Notes under the pieces: model-generated | What the model saw: only the letters and a program-made list of their open reading frames with translations | Told to the model about the DNA's origin: nothing | Database searches by the model: none | Origin: Streptomyces sp. 840.1 | Lineage (GTDB): Bacteria > Actinomycetota > Actinomycetes > Streptomycetales > Streptomycetaceae | Direction: 5' to 3' | Assembly (NCBI RefSeq): GCF_003751445.1 | Contig: NZ_RJUU01000001.1 | Span: forward strand, 4,950,001-5,014,000 | DNA: 64,000 bases | Program-made: the position numbers and the translations under genes | Shown here: piece by piece, positions 1-11,821 of the stretch | Position numbering within the stretch: the stretch's first letter is position 1 | Layout: each line of letters begins with the position of its first letter

Positions 1-1508
<1,508 letters not shown>

Positions 1509-1587
1509 TCAGTTGCTCGCGTCCACTGTGTTAGTTCTGAAATAACGAACGGCCGTGTTTTGTTCCGGTGTTGGTTAATTTCATAGT

Positions 1588-1707
1588 GTTTCGGTGGTCA
1601 TTGCGTTAGGGAAACGCCCGGTTACATTCCGAACCCGGAAGCTAAGCCTTTCAGCGCCGATGGTACTGCAGGGGGGACCCTGTGGGAGAGTAGGACGCCG
1701 CCGAACT
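1588..1707 (+). rRNA. rrf: 5S ribosomal RNA
   Basis: About 120 nt with the 5S signature: the terminal helix GTTTCGGTGG pairs with CCGCCGAAC at the far end, and the conserved CCGAACCCGGAAGCTAAGCC block lies near 1629-1648. It follows the 23S gene and precedes a strong hairpin terminator, so it is the last gene of the rRNA operon. Ends are set by helix I pairing and may be off by 1-2 nt. Confidence 0.95.
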
Positions 1708-1722
1708 CCTTTTAAAATGGTT

Positions 1723-1751
1723 AAGCCCCGTGCCCTTGTGGCACGGGGCTT
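1723..1751 (+). terminator. Terminator of the rRNA operon
   Basis: A 12-bp perfect stem (AAGCCCCGTGCC / GGCACGGGGCTT) with a 5-nt loop, followed by a short T run (CTTTTC), lies 16 nt after the 5S gene. It is a classic intrinsic terminator. Confidence 0.9.
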
Positions 1752-1860
1752 TTCTGCGTTCCCGACAGCTTTCGTGCACCCCCGTGCACCCGCCGGCCAC
1801 GGCCTGTCCGGGCCCGGACAGGCCTGCGGCGAGGGCCGGGTGATGGCGTGTCAGACGGTT

Positions 1861-1888
1861 TTGCGCACCCTCCGATTCAGGGTATGCT
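1861..1888 (+). promoter_or_regulatory. Putative promoter of tRNA-Thr
   Basis: A good -10 hexamer TATGCT (1883-1888) sits 26 nt before the mature tRNA 5' end, with a weak -35 (TTGCGC, 1861-1866; 16-nt spacer). Because a terminator separates the tRNA from the rRNA operon, it needs its own promoter. The -10 is convincing; the -35 is poor. Confidence 0.45.
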
Positions 1889-1914
1889 TTAGCTCGTTGC
1901 CGCAGGGCAGCAAG

Positions 1915-1987
1915 GCCCCAATAGCTCAGTCGGTAGAGCGTCTCCATGGTAAGGAGAAGGTCTGCGGTTCGATTCCGCATTGGGGCT
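1915..1987 (+). tRNA. tRNA-Thr (anticodon GGT)
   Basis: A full cloverleaf can be folded: acceptor GCCCCAA/TTGGGGC, D-stem GCTC/GAGC, anticodon stem TCTCC/GGAGA with loop ATGGTAA (anticodon GGT, reading ACC/ACT), T-stem TGCGG/CCGCA with loop TTCGATT, and discriminator T. CCA is not encoded. A solo tRNA gene directly downstream of an rRNA operon, flanked by its own promoter-like box and a terminator. Confidence 0.95.
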
Positions 1988-1995
1988 CGTACAGA

Positions 1996-2029
1996 CGAAA
2001 GGCCCCCACCACACGGTGGGGGCCTTTCG
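1996..2029 (+). terminator. Terminator of tRNA-Thr
   Basis: A 15-bp perfect stem CGAAAGGCCCCCACC / GGTGGGGGCCTTTCG with a 4-nt loop (ACAC) starts 8 nt after the tRNA. Strong hairpin with TTT inside the 3' arm. Confidence 0.88.
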
Positions 2030-2116
2030 CGTATGAGGAGCTTTACGGGCCGGCCAGGCCAGGCAAGGCGCGGAATTCTGAGTGCGCGCCGCAGCCGGGC
2101 ATGACAGGCTCCACGC

Positions 2117-2998
2117 ATGTCGCTCATTGACGTGTCTTCCGAGGTCTCCATCGCGTACGAGAGCTTCGGAGACCCCGAAGACCCTCCGGTTCTGCTTGTG
2201 ATGGGTTTCGGGGCGCAGATGCTCGCCTGGCACGAGGACTTCTGCCGGGCGCTCGCAGACCGGGGCCGCTACGTGATCCGGTACGACAACCGCGACTGCG
2301 GGCTGTCCACCAAGTTCGACGATCACCCCGTGGACATGGGCGCGTTCATCGCAGCCGTCACCTCGGGCGACATTCCCGCCGCCCTGGCGATGGTTCCCTA
2401 CCGGCTGCGCGACATGGCCGACGACGGTCTCGGTCTGCTCACTGCGCTCGGCATCGAACGCGCCCACGTGGTCGGGGCCTCGATGGGCGGGATGATCGCG
2501 CAGACAATGGCCCTCGCCTGCCCGGAGCGGGTGCTCTCCCTGACGTCGATGATGTCCTCGACCGGCGAGAGCGAATACGGGAGTGCCGGCCCGGAGGCCC
2601 AGGCGGTGCTGTTCAGCCCGAAGCCCGCAGACCGTGAGCGATATGTCGCGGCGGCGGCGAAGGAGCTCGTGTGGGCCTCCAAGCGGTACGGCGATGCCGT
2701 GGCGCTGCGGGAGCTGGCGGCCGCCAGCTACGACCGCTCCTACTACCCCGCCGGGATCGGGCGACAGCTCGGCGCGATGGTCCTCAGCGGTTCACGCGCG
2801 GACGCGCTCCGCGAACTGCGTACGCCGACGCTGGTGATCCACGGACTGGACGACACCCTGATCGACCCCAGCGGCGGGAGGCGCACCGCCGAGCTGGTAC
2901 CCGGCGCCGAACTGCTGATGATCCCCGACATGGGCCACGACCGCCCCCGCGAGCTCTGGCCCCTCCTCATCGACGCCCTGGTGGCGCACACCGGCTGA
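2117..2998 (+). CDS. Alpha/beta hydrolase, RdmC/aclacinomycin-esterase-like
   Basis: A 293-residue cytosolic alpha/beta-hydrolase of the family that includes RdmC/DnrP-type methylesterases and many uncharacterised actinobacterial esterases. Visible features are the oxyanion region (VMGFG, about 28-32), the nucleophile elbow G-A-S-M-G with Ser122, the acid GLDDTLID (Asp245/246) and the catalytic His274 in MGHD. A Tyr-Asp-Asn-Arg-Asp block at 56-60 and the lid segment 140-215 fit the RdmC-like group. No signal peptide. The ATG at 2117 lacks a clear ribosome-binding site, but the conserved N-terminal strand starts directly after it. Substrate unknown; the neighbours (tRNA gene and convergent osaC) give no pathway clue. 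Confidence 0.85.
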   Translation: MSLIDVSSEVSIAYESFGDPEDPPVLLVMGFGAQMLAWHEDFCRALADRGRYVIRYDNRDCGLSTKFDDHPVDMGAFIAAVTSGDIPAALAMVPYRLRDMADDGLGLLTALGIERAHVVGASMGGMIAQTMALACPERVLSLTSMMSSTGESEYGSAGPEAQAVLFSPKPADRERYVAAAAKELVWASKRYGDAVALRELAAASYDRSYYPAGIGRQLGAMVLSGSRADALRELRTPTLVIHGLDDTLIDPSGGRRTAELVPGAELLMIPDMGHDRPRELWPLLIDALVAHTG

Positions 2999-3010
2999 CC
3001 AGGCCGTTAC

Positions 3011-3035
3011 CGGCACGCGCGGCCCCGGCGTGCCG
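3011..3035. terminator. Bidirectional terminator between convergent genes
   Basis: An 8-bp stem CGGCACGC / GCGTGCCG with a 9-nt loop lies between the hydrolase stop (2998) and the osaC stop (3044). The convergent arrangement suggests it serves both genes. No T run, which is common in Streptomyces. Confidence 0.5.
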
Positions 3036-3043
3036 TACCGGTC

Positions 3044-5701
3044 CTACCGGTCCGCAGAACCGCCCGGCAGGGCCTGACCCGCCTGAGGCTCCGGGACGCG
3101 CATCGCGAGGATGGCCATGTCGTCCGAGGCCGGGTCCGCGGCGAACCGCTCGACCGCCCGCAGGATGCGAGCCGCCACCGCACCGGCCGTCAGGCCCGTA
3201 CAAGTGGCCAGTACGTCCGCCAGACCGTCGTCGCCGAGCATCCGCGTGCCCTCACGCCGTTCGGTGACACCGTCCGTCACGCACAGCAGGACGTCGCCCG
3301 GATCGAGAGTCACCGTCTGCTCGTACAGCTCCAGGTCCTCGATGACGCCCAGCAGCGGCTGCGGCTCGGCCGCCGCCTCGACCGACCCGTCCTGGCGCAG
3401 CCGCAACGGCAGTGGGTGGCCCGCGCAGACCACCTTCAGCAGCGCGCTGCCGTCCTCCTGGGGCCACAGCTCCCCGTACAGCAGGGTCAGGAAGCGGCTG
3501 CGGGCTCCCTCGTCGAGGATGGCGGCGTTCAGCCGCTCCAGGACGGCGGGGCCGCCGAAGCCCTCACGGGCGAGCAGGCGCAGGGCGTGGCGGGCCAGGC
3601 CCGTCACCGCCGCGGCCTCGGGACCCGTGCCGCAGACGTCGCCGATGGCGAACCCGTAGGCGCCGTCCCGGATCGGGAAGACGTCGTAGAAGTCGCCGCC
3701 GACCTCGTTGCCCTCGCCGGCCGCCCGGTAGATGACCTCGATCTCGACATTGGGCACGTCCGGCAGGCCCGGTGGCAGCAGGCTGCGCTGCAGGGACTGG
3801 CTGATCGCCATGCGCTCCGAGTAGAGGCGGGCGTTGTCGAGCGCCAGGGCCGCCCGGCGGGACAGGTCCTCGGCCAGTTCCAGGATCTCCTGGCGGAAGT
3901 GGTCGTCGGACGGTTTGCCCAGCGTGAGCATGCCGATGACGCGGTTGCGGGCGACCAGCGGAAGGACCACCGTCTCCCCGCCCACCGCGGCCGCGGTCGC
4001 GAGCGTCGTACGGATGCCCGCGCCCAGGCTGCCCGCGTCACCGAGGCCGATGCTGCGCATGGAGGTGCGCAGGGCCGCCTGATGGGCCGCCTCGGACGGG
4101 GCCGACCAGGAACGGGCGCCGGGAGCCGGCACCGGATCGGGCGGGGCGATCTTGGAGAGCAGGGCCTTGAGCCCGTCGATGAGCTCCTCGTCCTCGTGCA
4201 GCACGTACGAGAGGTACGGGTCCGAGGACTGATCGGCGATCGTGTAGACGGCGCACCAGGTGGCCAGGGTGGGGACCGTCATCTGTGCCATCAGGGCCAG
4301 GGTCTGGTCGCGGTCGAGCGTGCCCGCCAGAAGGTCCGAAGCCTCGACGAGGAAGGAGAGGGAACCGCGCCGCAGCCGTTCCAGTTCGCCCAGGCGGGCC
4401 GATTCGACGGCCAGCGCGATCCGGTCTGCCGCGAACTGGAGGCGCAGGGCCTCCTCGTTCGAGTACCGGCCTGCGGCCTCCGCCGCGACGCCCAGGGAGC
4501 CCGTCAGACGGCCCTCGACCTTCAGCGGGACGGTGACGACGGAACGCATACCGGTGTTGCCGAGGAGCGGGACGGCGCCCGGGACGGCGTCGAGGTCCTC
4601 GTGGACGGCGGGCATGCGGGCCGAGCCGTACCGCCCGGTGCCCGCCTCCACGGGGACGCGGGCGAAGCGCTGGCGGGCGGAGGGCAGGCCGGTCGTGGCC
4701 CGTACCTCCAGCTCGGTCTCGTCGTCCGTGGCCAGCAGCAGGAACGCCGCGTCGGCGTCGAGCATGTCCCGGGCCCGCTCCACGGTGCGCTGGAGCAGGC
4801 CGTCCAGGTCGTCGGGGGCGGGGGAGCCGATGAAGACCTCGAAGGGGTCCGTCTTGCGGTTCTCCGTGCCGGAGTCGGTGACGGGCGTGCGCACCGGTGA
4901 CTGGAGCACCGCCCGCTCGTAGTCGCGGACCAGCAGGCAGACCGTCGACGGCTCGCCCTGGGTGTCCCGTACGCGCAGGTGGGAGCCGTAGACCGGGATC
5001 GTGCGGCCGTCGGCGCCCCGGATGCCGTAACTGCCCTCCCAGCGGGACAGACGGAGCGCGTCGGCGATACCGGTGTTGGTTCCGGGGGTCTGAGGCCAGG
5101 CGGTGAGGTCGGTGAGCTGCTTGCCGACGACCTGGTCCGCCGCGTAACCGAACAGGTACGCGGCGTCGTCGTTCCACGCGGCGATGGCGCCGAGGCTGTC
5201 GATCTGGACGACGGCGACCCGGACACGTTCGTCGGTGACCGGGAGCAGTCCGACGGGGAGCAGCGGGCCCGCGGAACGGATGCCCACCGGGCGCTCGGGC
5301 AGGTCGAGCTGGAACCAGACGTGCTTGTGCGCGGGGGAGTACTCGACGCCCCAGCGCGAGGCGAGCGCGGCGCACAGCAGCAGTCCGCGGCCGCCTTCCC
5401 GGTCCGGGCTGCCGAAATCGGGGCCGGCCGACTGGAGCGGGATCTCCCGTTCCGGATAGTGGTCCGAGATCTCGACCCGGACGCCGTCCTCCGTACGAAG
5501 GCACAACACGTCTGCGGCGGTGCCCGCGTGGACCACCGCATTGGTGACCAGCTCGCTGGTGAGGACGACGGCATCGTCGACGACGTCCGTGTATCCCCAC
5601 CCCTGGAGGGTGTCGCGGACAAAGGCGCGGGCGGTCGCGACAGAGCGCCCGACCGGGTCGAAGGTGGCAGCCGCGCGCGCCGTGATCACAGCACTCCCCA
5701 T
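3044..5701 (-). CDS. osaC: Multidomain stress regulator OsaC: RsbW-like kinase, PAS, GAF and SpoIIE-type PP2C phosphatase
   Basis: An 885-residue cytosolic signalling protein. In order: an RsbW-like GHKL ATPase at about 1-130 (N-box SELVTNAVVHAG; G-box GGRGLLL), a PAS domain at about 150-260, two GAF-type segments at about 295-600, and a SpoIIE-type PP2C phosphatase at about 635-875 whose metal-binding Asp motifs (GGDFYD, IGDVCGTG, VTDGVTE, SDDMAI) all look intact. This architecture and the position divergent to osaA match S. coelicolor OsaC, reported to modulate SigB after osmotic shock. The start is taken as the ATG at 5701 (MGSAV); the reading frame stays open about 40 codons upstream, but the GHKL fold needs no more sequence. 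The activity is inferred from motifs. Confidence 0.88.
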   Translation of the reverse strand: MGSAVITARAAATFDPVGRSVATARAFVRDTLQGWGYTDVVDDAVVLTSELVTNAVVHAGTAADVLCLRTEDGVRVEISDHYPEREIPLQSAGPDFGSPDREGGRGLLLCAALASRWGVEYSPAHKHVWFQLDLPERPVGIRSAGPLLPVGLLPVTDERVRVAVVQIDSLGAIAAWNDDAAYLFGYAADQVVGKQLTDLTAWPQTPGTNTGIADALRLSRWEGSYGIRGADGRTIPVYGSHLRVRDTQGEPSTVCLLVRDYERAVLQSPVRTPVTDSGTENRKTDPFEVFIGSPAPDDLDGLLQRTVERARDMLDADAAFLLLATDDETELEVRATTGLPSARQRFARVPVEAGTGRYGSARMPAVHEDLDAVPGAVPLLGNTGMRSVVTVPLKVEGRLTGSLGVAAEAAGRYSNEEALRLQFAADRIALAVESARLGELERLRRGSLSFLVEASDLLAGTLDRDQTLALMAQMTVPTLATWCAVYTIADQSSDPYLSYVLHEDEELIDGLKALLSKIAPPDPVPAPGARSWSAPSEAAHQAALRTSMRSIGLGDAGSLGAGIRTTLATAAAVGGETVVLPLVARNRVIGMLTLGKPSDDHFRQEILELAEDLSRRAALALDNARLYSERMAISQSLQRSLLPPGLPDVPNVEIEVIYRAAGEGNEVGGDFYDVFPIRDGAYGFAIGDVCGTGPEAAAVTGLARHALRLLAREGFGGPAVLERLNAAILDEGARSRFLTLLYGELWPQEDGSALLKVVCAGHPLPLRLRQDGSVEAAAEPQPLLGVIEDLELYEQTVTLDPGDVLLCVTDGVTERREGTRMLGDDGLADVLATCTGLTAGAVAARILRAVERFAADPASDDMAILAMRVPEPQAGQALPGGSADR

Positions 5702-6044
5702 ATGGTGTCTCGTCGCTTCCCCGAGTCCTGTGCCCGTTTTTAGTTGCTTCGATTCGCTTGCCAGGCTAGACGCTCCGTTCGCGTACCGGGTACACGAGGG
5801 CGGACTTCTGGCAGGCACGGACGGATACGGGCCCGTGACCGGACAAGTGTGGGCTTCCCAACAGAGTGATGTGGGACAACCATTGGACGTTCCACCCCGA
5901 CCGGCTCCGGCCTGGTAGGTTTCAACGATTTGACGTCCGCATAGTCACCCGTCAACGGTGGGCTGTGGCGGTGAGCCATTGAGGATCTGGGCAAGCTCCC
6001 AGAGAAGCACCGAGCGATACGGTCAACCCTGCGGGAGGGACACG
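5702..6044. other. Divergent osaC-osaA intergenic region (343 nt)
   Basis: This is a divergent control region. The osaA side ends in a strong ribosome-binding site (GGGAGGGA, 6033-6040) before GTG 6045. A TTGACG (5930-5935) and a TAGGTT (5916-5921) occur on the + strand, and a TAGCCT box (5768-5763) faces osaC, but none forms a well-spaced -35/-10 pair. I found no SigB consensus (GNNT-N14-16-GGGTAY) on either strand. No coding potential. Confidence 0.5.
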
Positions 6045-9000
6045 GTGGAGTCTGGCGTGGCGGCGCGGGGAACAGGCACGCGCACTAAAGGCGGACAGTC
6101 CGTGAAGAAGCAGCGCAATGGAACCATCGAAGTCGACGCGGCAGCGCTCAACAGACTGCTGGCCGGTCTGGTGGCCATGCGTGACGGGAATTTCCGCAGG
6201 CGCCTGACCGTCTCCGGCGACGGTGTGATGGCGGAGGTCGCCGCCGTCTTCAACGAGGTCGCCGACCGCAACGTCCATCTCACGGGTGAGCTCGCCCGGG
6301 TACGGCGGGTGGTCGGGCGTGAGGGCAAGCTCACCGAGCGGCTGGAGACCGGCGCCTGCGAAGGGGCCTGGGCCGCCGCGATCGACGCCTCCAACGAGCT
6401 GGTCGACGATCTCGCGCGACCGGTGTCGGAGGTCGGACGGGTGCTGTCGGCGGTGGCCGACGGTGACCTGGAGCAGCGGATGGAGCTCCGCTCGCACACC
6501 ACCGACGAGACCGTACGGCCGCTGCGCGGCGAGTTCCTGAAAGTCGCCCGTACGGTCAACAATCTCGTCGACCAGCTGGCGGCGTTCACCGAGCAGGTGA
6601 CGCGGGTCGCGGTCGAGGTGGGCACCGAGGGCAAGCTGGGCGGGCAGGCCCAGGTGCGCGGCATGTCCGGGTCCTGGAAGGACCTCACGGACTCCGTGAA
6701 CACCATGGCCTACCGGCTGACCGCGCAGGTGCGGGACATCGCCCTGGTGACGACGGCGGTCGCCAAGGGCGACCTGTCCCGGAAGGTCACCGTTCATGTG
6801 GCCGGCGAGATGCTTCAGCTGAAGAACACCGTGAACACCATGGTCGACCAGCTGTCGTCGTTCTCCTCCGAGGTGACCCGCGTCGCCCGCGAGGTGGGCA
6901 CCGAGGGTGAGCTGGGCGGGCAGGCGACCGTGCCGGGCGTGGCCGGTGTGTGGAAGGACCTGACCGACTCCGTCAACACGATGGCGGGCAACCTCACCTC
7001 CCAGGTACGCGGCATCGCGGAGGTGACGACGGCGGTCGCCAACGGCGACCTGTCGCAGAAGGTCCGGGTGAGCGCGCGCGGCGAGGTCGCCCAGCTCGCC
7101 GAGACCATCAACCAGATGACCGAGACGCTGCGCACCTTCGCCGACGAGGTCACGCGCGTGGCGAGCGAGGTCGGCGGCGGCGGTGTCCTCGGCGGCCAGG
7201 CGCAGGTGCCGGGTGCCGCCGGGACGTGGAAGGACCTCACCGACTCGGTGAACACCGTCTTCCGCAACCTGACGACCCAGGTGCGCGACATCGCGCAGGT
7301 GACCACGGCGGTGGCCAGCGGTGACATGACGCAGAAGGTCACGGTCGACGTGGCCGGCGAGATGCTCGAACTCAAGAACACCGTCAATACGATGGTCGAC
7401 CAGCTCCAGTCATTCGGTTCCGAAGTGACCCGGGTGGCCCGGGAGGTCGGCGTCGAGGGCCGGCTGGGCGGCCAGGCGGAGGTGCCCGGTGCGGCCGGTA
7501 CCTGGAAGGACCTCACGGACTCCGTGAACACGGCGTTCCGGAACCTGACGGGCCAGGTCCGGGACATCGCGCAGGTGACGACGGCGGTCGCCAACGGTGA
7601 CCTGTCGCAGAAGGTCACCGTCGATGTCGCGGGCGAGATGCTCGAACTCAAGAACACCGTGAACACGATGGTGGCGCAGCTGTCGTCGTTCGCGGACCAG
7701 GTGACGCGGATGGCGCGGGACGTGGGCACCGAGGGGCGTCTCGGCGGCCAGGCGCGTGTCGACGGCGTCTCCGGTACGTGGAAGGAGCTCACCGACTCCG
7801 TCAACTTCATGGCGGGGAACCTGACCTCCCAGGTGCGCCAGATCGCCCAGGTGACCACCGCGGTCGCGCGGGGCGACCTGTCGCAGAAGATCGACGTGGA
7901 CGCCCGCGGCGAGATCCTGGAGCTGAAGAACACCATCAACACGATGGTCGACCAGCTCTCCGCCTTCGCCGAGCAGGTGACCCGGGTGGCCCGCGAGGTG
8001 GGCACGGACGGGCGGCTGGGCGGTCAGGCGCAGGTGCCCGGCGTGGCCGGGGTGTGGCGGGACCTGACCGACTCGGTGAACGGCATGGCGGGGAACCTCA
8101 CCGCTCAGGTCCGTAACATCGCGCAGGTCGCCACGGCCGTGGCGCGCGGTGACCTGTCGCAGAAGATCGACGTGGACGCCCGCGGCGAGATCCTGGAACT
8201 GAAGAACACCCTCAACACGATGGTCGACCAGCTCTCGAACTTCGCGGAGCAGGTGACCAGGGTGGCCCGCGAGGTGGGCACGGAGGGCATCCTCGGCGGT
8301 CAGGCCGAGGTGCAGGGCGTGTCCGGTACGTGGAAGGACCTCACGCAGTCCGTCAACGGCATGGCGAACAACCTGACCCTCCAGGTCCGCAACATCGCCG
8401 AGGTCACGACCGCGGTCGCCAAGGGTGATCTCTCCAAGAAGATCACCGTCGACGCCAAGGGCGAGATCCTCGAACTGGTCACGACCGTCAACACGATGGT
8501 CGACCAGCTGATGAACTTCGGTGACGAGGTGACGCGGGTCGCCCGTGAGGTGGGTACCGAGGGCATCCTCGGCGGCCAGGCCCGGGTGCGCGGGGCCACG
8601 GGCATCTGGAAGGACCTCAGCGAGAACGTCAACCTGATGGCCAACAACCTGACCAGCCAGGTGCGCAACATCTCCCGGGTCTCCTCCGCCGTCGCCAACG
8701 GCGACCTGACGAAGAAGGTCACCGTCGAGGCGCGCGGTGAGGTGGCCGAACTGGCGGACACCGTCAACACGATGGTGACGACCCTGTCCTCGTTCGCGGA
8801 CGAGGTGACGCGCGTCGCCCGCGAGGTGGGTACCGAGGGCGAACTGGGCGGCCAGGCACGCGTCCCCGGAGTCGCCGGTACCTGGAAGGACCTCACCGAG
8901 TCCGTGAACTCGATGGCGTCCAACCTGACCGGTCAGGTGCGCCAGATCGCCACCGTCACCACGGCCATCGCCAAGGGCGATCTCACCAAGAAGATCGACA

Positions 9001-11576
9001 TCGATGCCCGCGGTGAGATCCAGGAGCTGAAGAACACCATCAACACGATGGTCGACCAGCTGTCCTCGTTCGCGGAGCAGGTCACCCGGGTGGCCCGCGA
9101 GGTGGGTACCGAGGGGCAGCTGGGCGGCCAGGCACGGGTCCGGGGCGTCGACGGCACCTGGCGCGACCTCACCGAGTCGGTGAACGAGATGGCAGGCAAC
9201 CTGACCCGTCAGGTGCGCGCCATCGCGGCCGTCGCCACCGCGGTGACCCGAGGTGACCTCAACCTGAAGATCGACGTGGACGCCGCCGGCGAGATCCAGG
9301 CGCTGCAGGGCAACATCAACACGATGATCGCCAACCTGCGTGACACCACGGCGACCAACAAGGAGCAGGACTGGCTCAAGGGCAACCTCGCCCGGATCTC
9401 CGGCCTCATGCAGGGGCGCCGCGATCTCGACGATGTGGCCTCTCTGATCATGAGCGAGCTGACCCCGGTCGTCTCCGCGCAGCACGGTGCGTTCTTCCTG
9501 GCCATGGCCACCGGGGACACCGACGCGCTGGGTGCCGAGGGCGACAAGGAGGGCGCGTACGTGCTCCGGATGCGGGGCAGCTACGGCTACTCCGCGGGCT
9601 CCATGCCGACGTCCTTCCGGCCCGGTGAGACGCTCATCGGCACGGCCGCCGAGGAGAAGCGGACGATCCAGGTGGACAACGTCCCGCCGGGCTACCTGAA
9701 GATCTCCTCCGGCCTCGGTGAGGCGCCGCCCGCGCATGTGATCGTGCTGCCGGTGCTCTTCGAGGGGAAGGTGCTCGGCGTGATCGAGCTGGCCTCGTTC
9801 CAGCCGTTCACCCATATCCAGCGGGACTTCCTCAACCAGCTCGCCGAGATGATCGCCACGAGCGTCAACACCATCAGTGTCAACACGACGACCGAGAAGC
9901 TGCTGGAGCAGTCGCAGGAACTGACCGAGCAATTGCGCGACCGCTCCCAGGAGTTGGAGAACCGGCAGAAGGCCCTCCAGGCGTCCAACGCGGAACTGGA
10001 GGAGAAGGCCGAGCTGCTCGCCCAGCAGAACCGCGACATCGAGGTCAAGAACACCGAGATCGAGGAGGCCCGGCAGGTCCTGGAGGAGCGCGCCGAGCAG
10101 CTCGCGGTGTCGATGCGCTACAAGTCGGAGTTCCTGGCCAACATGTCGCACGAGCTGCGTACGCCGCTCAACTCGCTGCTCATTCTGGCCAAATTGCTGG
10201 CGGACAACGCCGAGGGCAACCTGTCACCGAAGCAGGTGGAATTCGCCGAGACGATCCACGGCGCGGGATCCGATCTGCTGCAGCTGATCAACGACATCCT
10301 CGATCTGTCGAAGGTCGAGGCGGGCAAGATGGACGTCAGCCCGACCCGGATCGCGCTGGTTCAGCTGGTCGATTACGTGGAGGCGACATTCCGGCCGCTC
10401 ACCGCGGAAAAGGGCCTCGATTTCTCCGTCCGGGTGTCGCCGGAACTGCCGGCGACGCTGCACACCGACGAACAGCGGCTGCTGCAGGTGCTGCGCAACC
10501 TCCTGTCCAACGCGGTGAAGTTCACCGACAGCGGTGCCGTCGAGCTGGTGATCCGGCACGCGGGGGCGGAGGTGCCGAACGCCATCCGCGAACAGCTGCT
10601 GGAGGCCGGTTCGCTGCGTGACGCCGACGCCGATCTGATCGCTTTCTCGGTGACCGACACCGGAATCGGGATCGCGTCCAGCAAGATGCTGGTGATCTTC
10701 GAGGCGTTCAAGCAGGCGGACGGCACGACCAGCCGCAAGTACGGCGGTACGGGCCTCGGCCTCTCCATCAGCCGTGAGATCGCCCGCCTGCTGGGCGGCG
10801 AGATCCACGCGGCGAGCGAGCCCGGCCGGGGCTCGACGTTCACGCTGTACCTGCCGCTGAACCCGAGCGAACTCCCGCCGCAGGGATACCCGCAGATCGG
10901 CCCCGGGCCCATCGAGATGCACGGTGCCCCGGTCGAGGGCGGGCGGCTGCCCGAGGCCGGTCAGGGGCTCGGAGAGAGCTTCCAGGACTTCGGACGGGAA
11001 ATGGGCCGCCAGGGGGGCGGCCACGATCAGAGCGGCGCGGCAGGGCTGTTCAGGCGCCGCCGCAAGGCGCTGGGCGGCTCCGGGCAGCAGCCCGCGCTGC
11101 CGGCGGCCCCCGCGGCCTCCCAGGCTGCCCAGAGCGCTCCGCAGGAGCCCTGGACACCTGCGGTCCAGGAGGAGCCCGAGGCCCGCAGGACGTTCCGGTT
11201 CAGCGGCGAGAAGGTGCTGATCGTCGACGACGACATCCGGAACGTCTTCGCGCTCACCAGCGTGCTGGAGCAGCACGGGCTGGCGGTTCTGTACGCGGAG
11301 AACGGGCGCGAGGGGATCGAAGTCCTCGAACAGCACGACGATGTGACGGTCGTGCTGATGGACATCATGATGCCGGAGATGGACGGCTACGCGACGACAT
11401 CCGCCATCCGCAGGATGCCGCAGTTCGCGGGGCTGCCGATCGTCGCGCTGACGGCCAAGGCGATGAAGGGCGACCGGGAGAAGGCGATCGAGTCCGGGGC
11501 CTCCGACTACGTCACCAAGCCGGTCGACTCTGATCATCTTCTTTCCGTCATGGAGGGATGGATGCGCGGAGAGTGA
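6045..11576 (+). CDS. osaA: Poly-HAMP hybrid sensor histidine kinase OsaA
   Basis: A 1843-residue soluble hybrid kinase with no membrane segment. In order: an N-terminal degenerate HAMP-like part (about 1-184); ten 92-residue HAMP-type repeats (185-1104); a GAF domain (about 1107-1282); a coiled coil (1283-1360); HisKA with phospho-acceptor His1369 in [11 protein letters not shown]; HATPase_c with N-box near 1486 and G-boxes DTGIGI and GTGLGLS; a Pro/Ala-rich linker; and a receiver domain from about 1723 with phospho-acceptor Asp1773 in LMDIMMP. Architecture resembles group III (Nik1-type) osmosensing kinases of fungi, and the locus matches S. coelicolor osaA. The start is GTG 6045, chosen for the GGGAGGGA site 4-5 nt upstream; the frame is open further upstream without such a site. 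The linker between HATPase and receiver (about 1610-1720) looks disordered. Confidence 0.9.
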   Translation: MESGVAARGTGTRTKGGQSVKKQRNGTIEVDAAALNRLLAGLVAMRDGNFRRRLTVSGDGVMAEVAAVFNEVADRNVHLTGELARVRRVVGREGKLTERLETGACEGAWAAAIDASNELVDDLARPVSEVGRVLSAVADGDLEQRMELRSHTTDETVRPLRGEFLKVARTVNNLVDQLAAFTEQVTRVAVEVGTEGKLGGQAQVRGMSGSWKDLTDSVNTMAYRLTAQVRDIALVTTAVAKGDLSRKVTVHVAGEMLQLKNTVNTMVDQLSSFSSEVTRVAREVGTEGELGGQATVPGVAGVWKDLTDSVNTMAGNLTSQVRGIAEVTTAVANGDLSQKVRVSARGEVAQLAETINQMTETLRTFADEVTRVASEVGGGGVLGGQAQVPGAAGTWKDLTDSVNTVFRNLTTQVRDIAQVTTAVASGDMTQKVTVDVAGEMLELKNTVNTMVDQLQSFGSEVTRVAREVGVEGRLGGQAEVPGAAGTWKDLTDSVNTAFRNLTGQVRDIAQVTTAVANGDLSQKVTVDVAGEMLELKNTVNTMVAQLSSFADQVTRMARDVGTEGRLGGQARVDGVSGTWKELTDSVNFMAGNLTSQVRQIAQVTTAVARGDLSQKIDVDARGEILELKNTINTMVDQLSAFAEQVTRVAREVGTDGRLGGQAQVPGVAGVWRDLTDSVNGMAGNLTAQVRNIAQVATAVARGDLSQKIDVDARGEILELKNTLNTMVDQLSNFAEQVTRVAREVGTEGILGGQAEVQGVSGTWKDLTQSVNGMANNLTLQVRNIAEVTTAVAKGDLSKKITVDAKGEILELVTTVNTMVDQLMNFGDEVTRVAREVGTEGILGGQARVRGATGIWKDLSENVNLMANNLTSQVRNISRVSSAVANGDLTKKVTVEARGEVAELADTVNTMVTTLSSFADEVTRVAREVGTEGELGGQARVPGVAGTWKDLTESVNSMASNLTGQVRQIATVTTAIAKGDLTKKIDIDARGEIQELKNTINTMVDQLSSFAEQVTRVAREVGTEGQLGGQARVRGVDGTWRDLTESVNEMAGNLTRQVRAIAAVATAVTRGDLNLKIDVDAAGEIQALQGNINTMIANLRDTTATNKEQDWLKGNLARISGLMQGRRDLDDVASLIMSELTPVVSAQHGAFFLAMATGDTDALGAEGDKEGAYVLRMRGSYGYSAGSMPTSFRPGETLIGTAAEEKRTIQVDNVPPGYLKISSGLGEAPPAHVIVLPVLFEGKVLGVIELASFQPFTHIQRDFLNQLAEMIATSVNTISVNTTTEKLLEQSQELTEQLRDRSQELENRQKALQASNAELEEKAELLAQQNRDIEVKNTEIEEARQVLEERAEQLAVSMRYKSEFLANMSHELRTPLNSLLILAKLLADNAEGNLSPKQVEFAETIHGAGSDLLQLINDILDLSKVEAGKMDVSPTRIALVQLVDYVEATFRPLTAEKGLDFSVRVSPELPATLHTDEQRLLQVLRNLLSNAVKFTDSGAVELVIRHAGAEVPNAIREQLLEAGSLRDADADLIAFSVTDTGIGIASSKMLVIFEAFKQADGTTSRKYGGTGLGLSISREIARLLGGEIHAASEPGRGSTFTLYLPLNPSELPPQGYPQIGPGPIEMHGAPVEGGRLPEAGQGLGESFQDFGREMGRQGGGHDQSGAAGLFRRRRKALGGSGQQPALPAAPAASQAAQSAPQEPWTPAVQEEPEARRTFRFSGEKVLIVDDDIRNVFALTSVLEQHGLAVLYAENGREGIEVLEQHDDVTVVLMDIMMPEMDGYATTSAIRRMPQFAGLPIVALTAKAMKGDREKAIESGASDYVTKPVDSDHLLSVMEGWMRGE
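6597..9356 (+). repeat. Ten tandem 276-bp repeats encoding HAMP-type modules
   Basis: In-frame units of exactly 276 bp (92 codons) start at 6597, 6873, 7149, 7425, 7701, 7977, 8253, 8529, 8805 and 9081, each opening with a V-T-R-(V/M)-A codon run. A shared core reads LGGQA..V.G..G.WKDL..SVN..., then QVR.IA..TTAVA.GDL..K, then GE...L..T.NTM. There are no indels between units. A diverged eleventh unit precedes them (about 6321-6596). Nucleotide similarity between units is high enough to allow recombination or mis-assembly. Confidence 0.95.
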
Positions 11577-11821
11577 TCGCCGATTGAGCGAATCAATGAT
11601 GATTTGTTGATCGAGTCTGTCCGAAGTGGTGTGGGAGCGCGGTTTCCGGGGAACCTTTTGGTCTCTCGCCGCGTTTCTGGTATGTGCACAGTGACATCGC
11701 GGTGACAGGGTGTGGTGACGGGCGGGGTGCGGCTACCATGACCGGCACAAGGACGGACGGCGTAAGGGAGTCGTCCCCTGGGGCGGCGCCCGGTGCAATT
11801 CCGGGGCGAGGAGGACGGGCC

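Noticed and set aside
3416..4900. Long open frame antisense to osaC
   Set aside because: Shadow frame; osaC has full domain support and the opposite frame has none.
5702..6044. SigB-dependent promoter expected for osaC
   Set aside because: No GNNT-N14-16-GGGTAY on the osaC-reading strand; only GGTAC-containing palindromic sequence GTACCGGGTAC near 5784.
7410..10151. Long open frame (over 900 codons) antisense to the osaA repeats
   Set aside because: A by-product of high GC and repeated codon pattern; composition is His/Leu/Val/Arg/Gly-rich without any recognisable domain.
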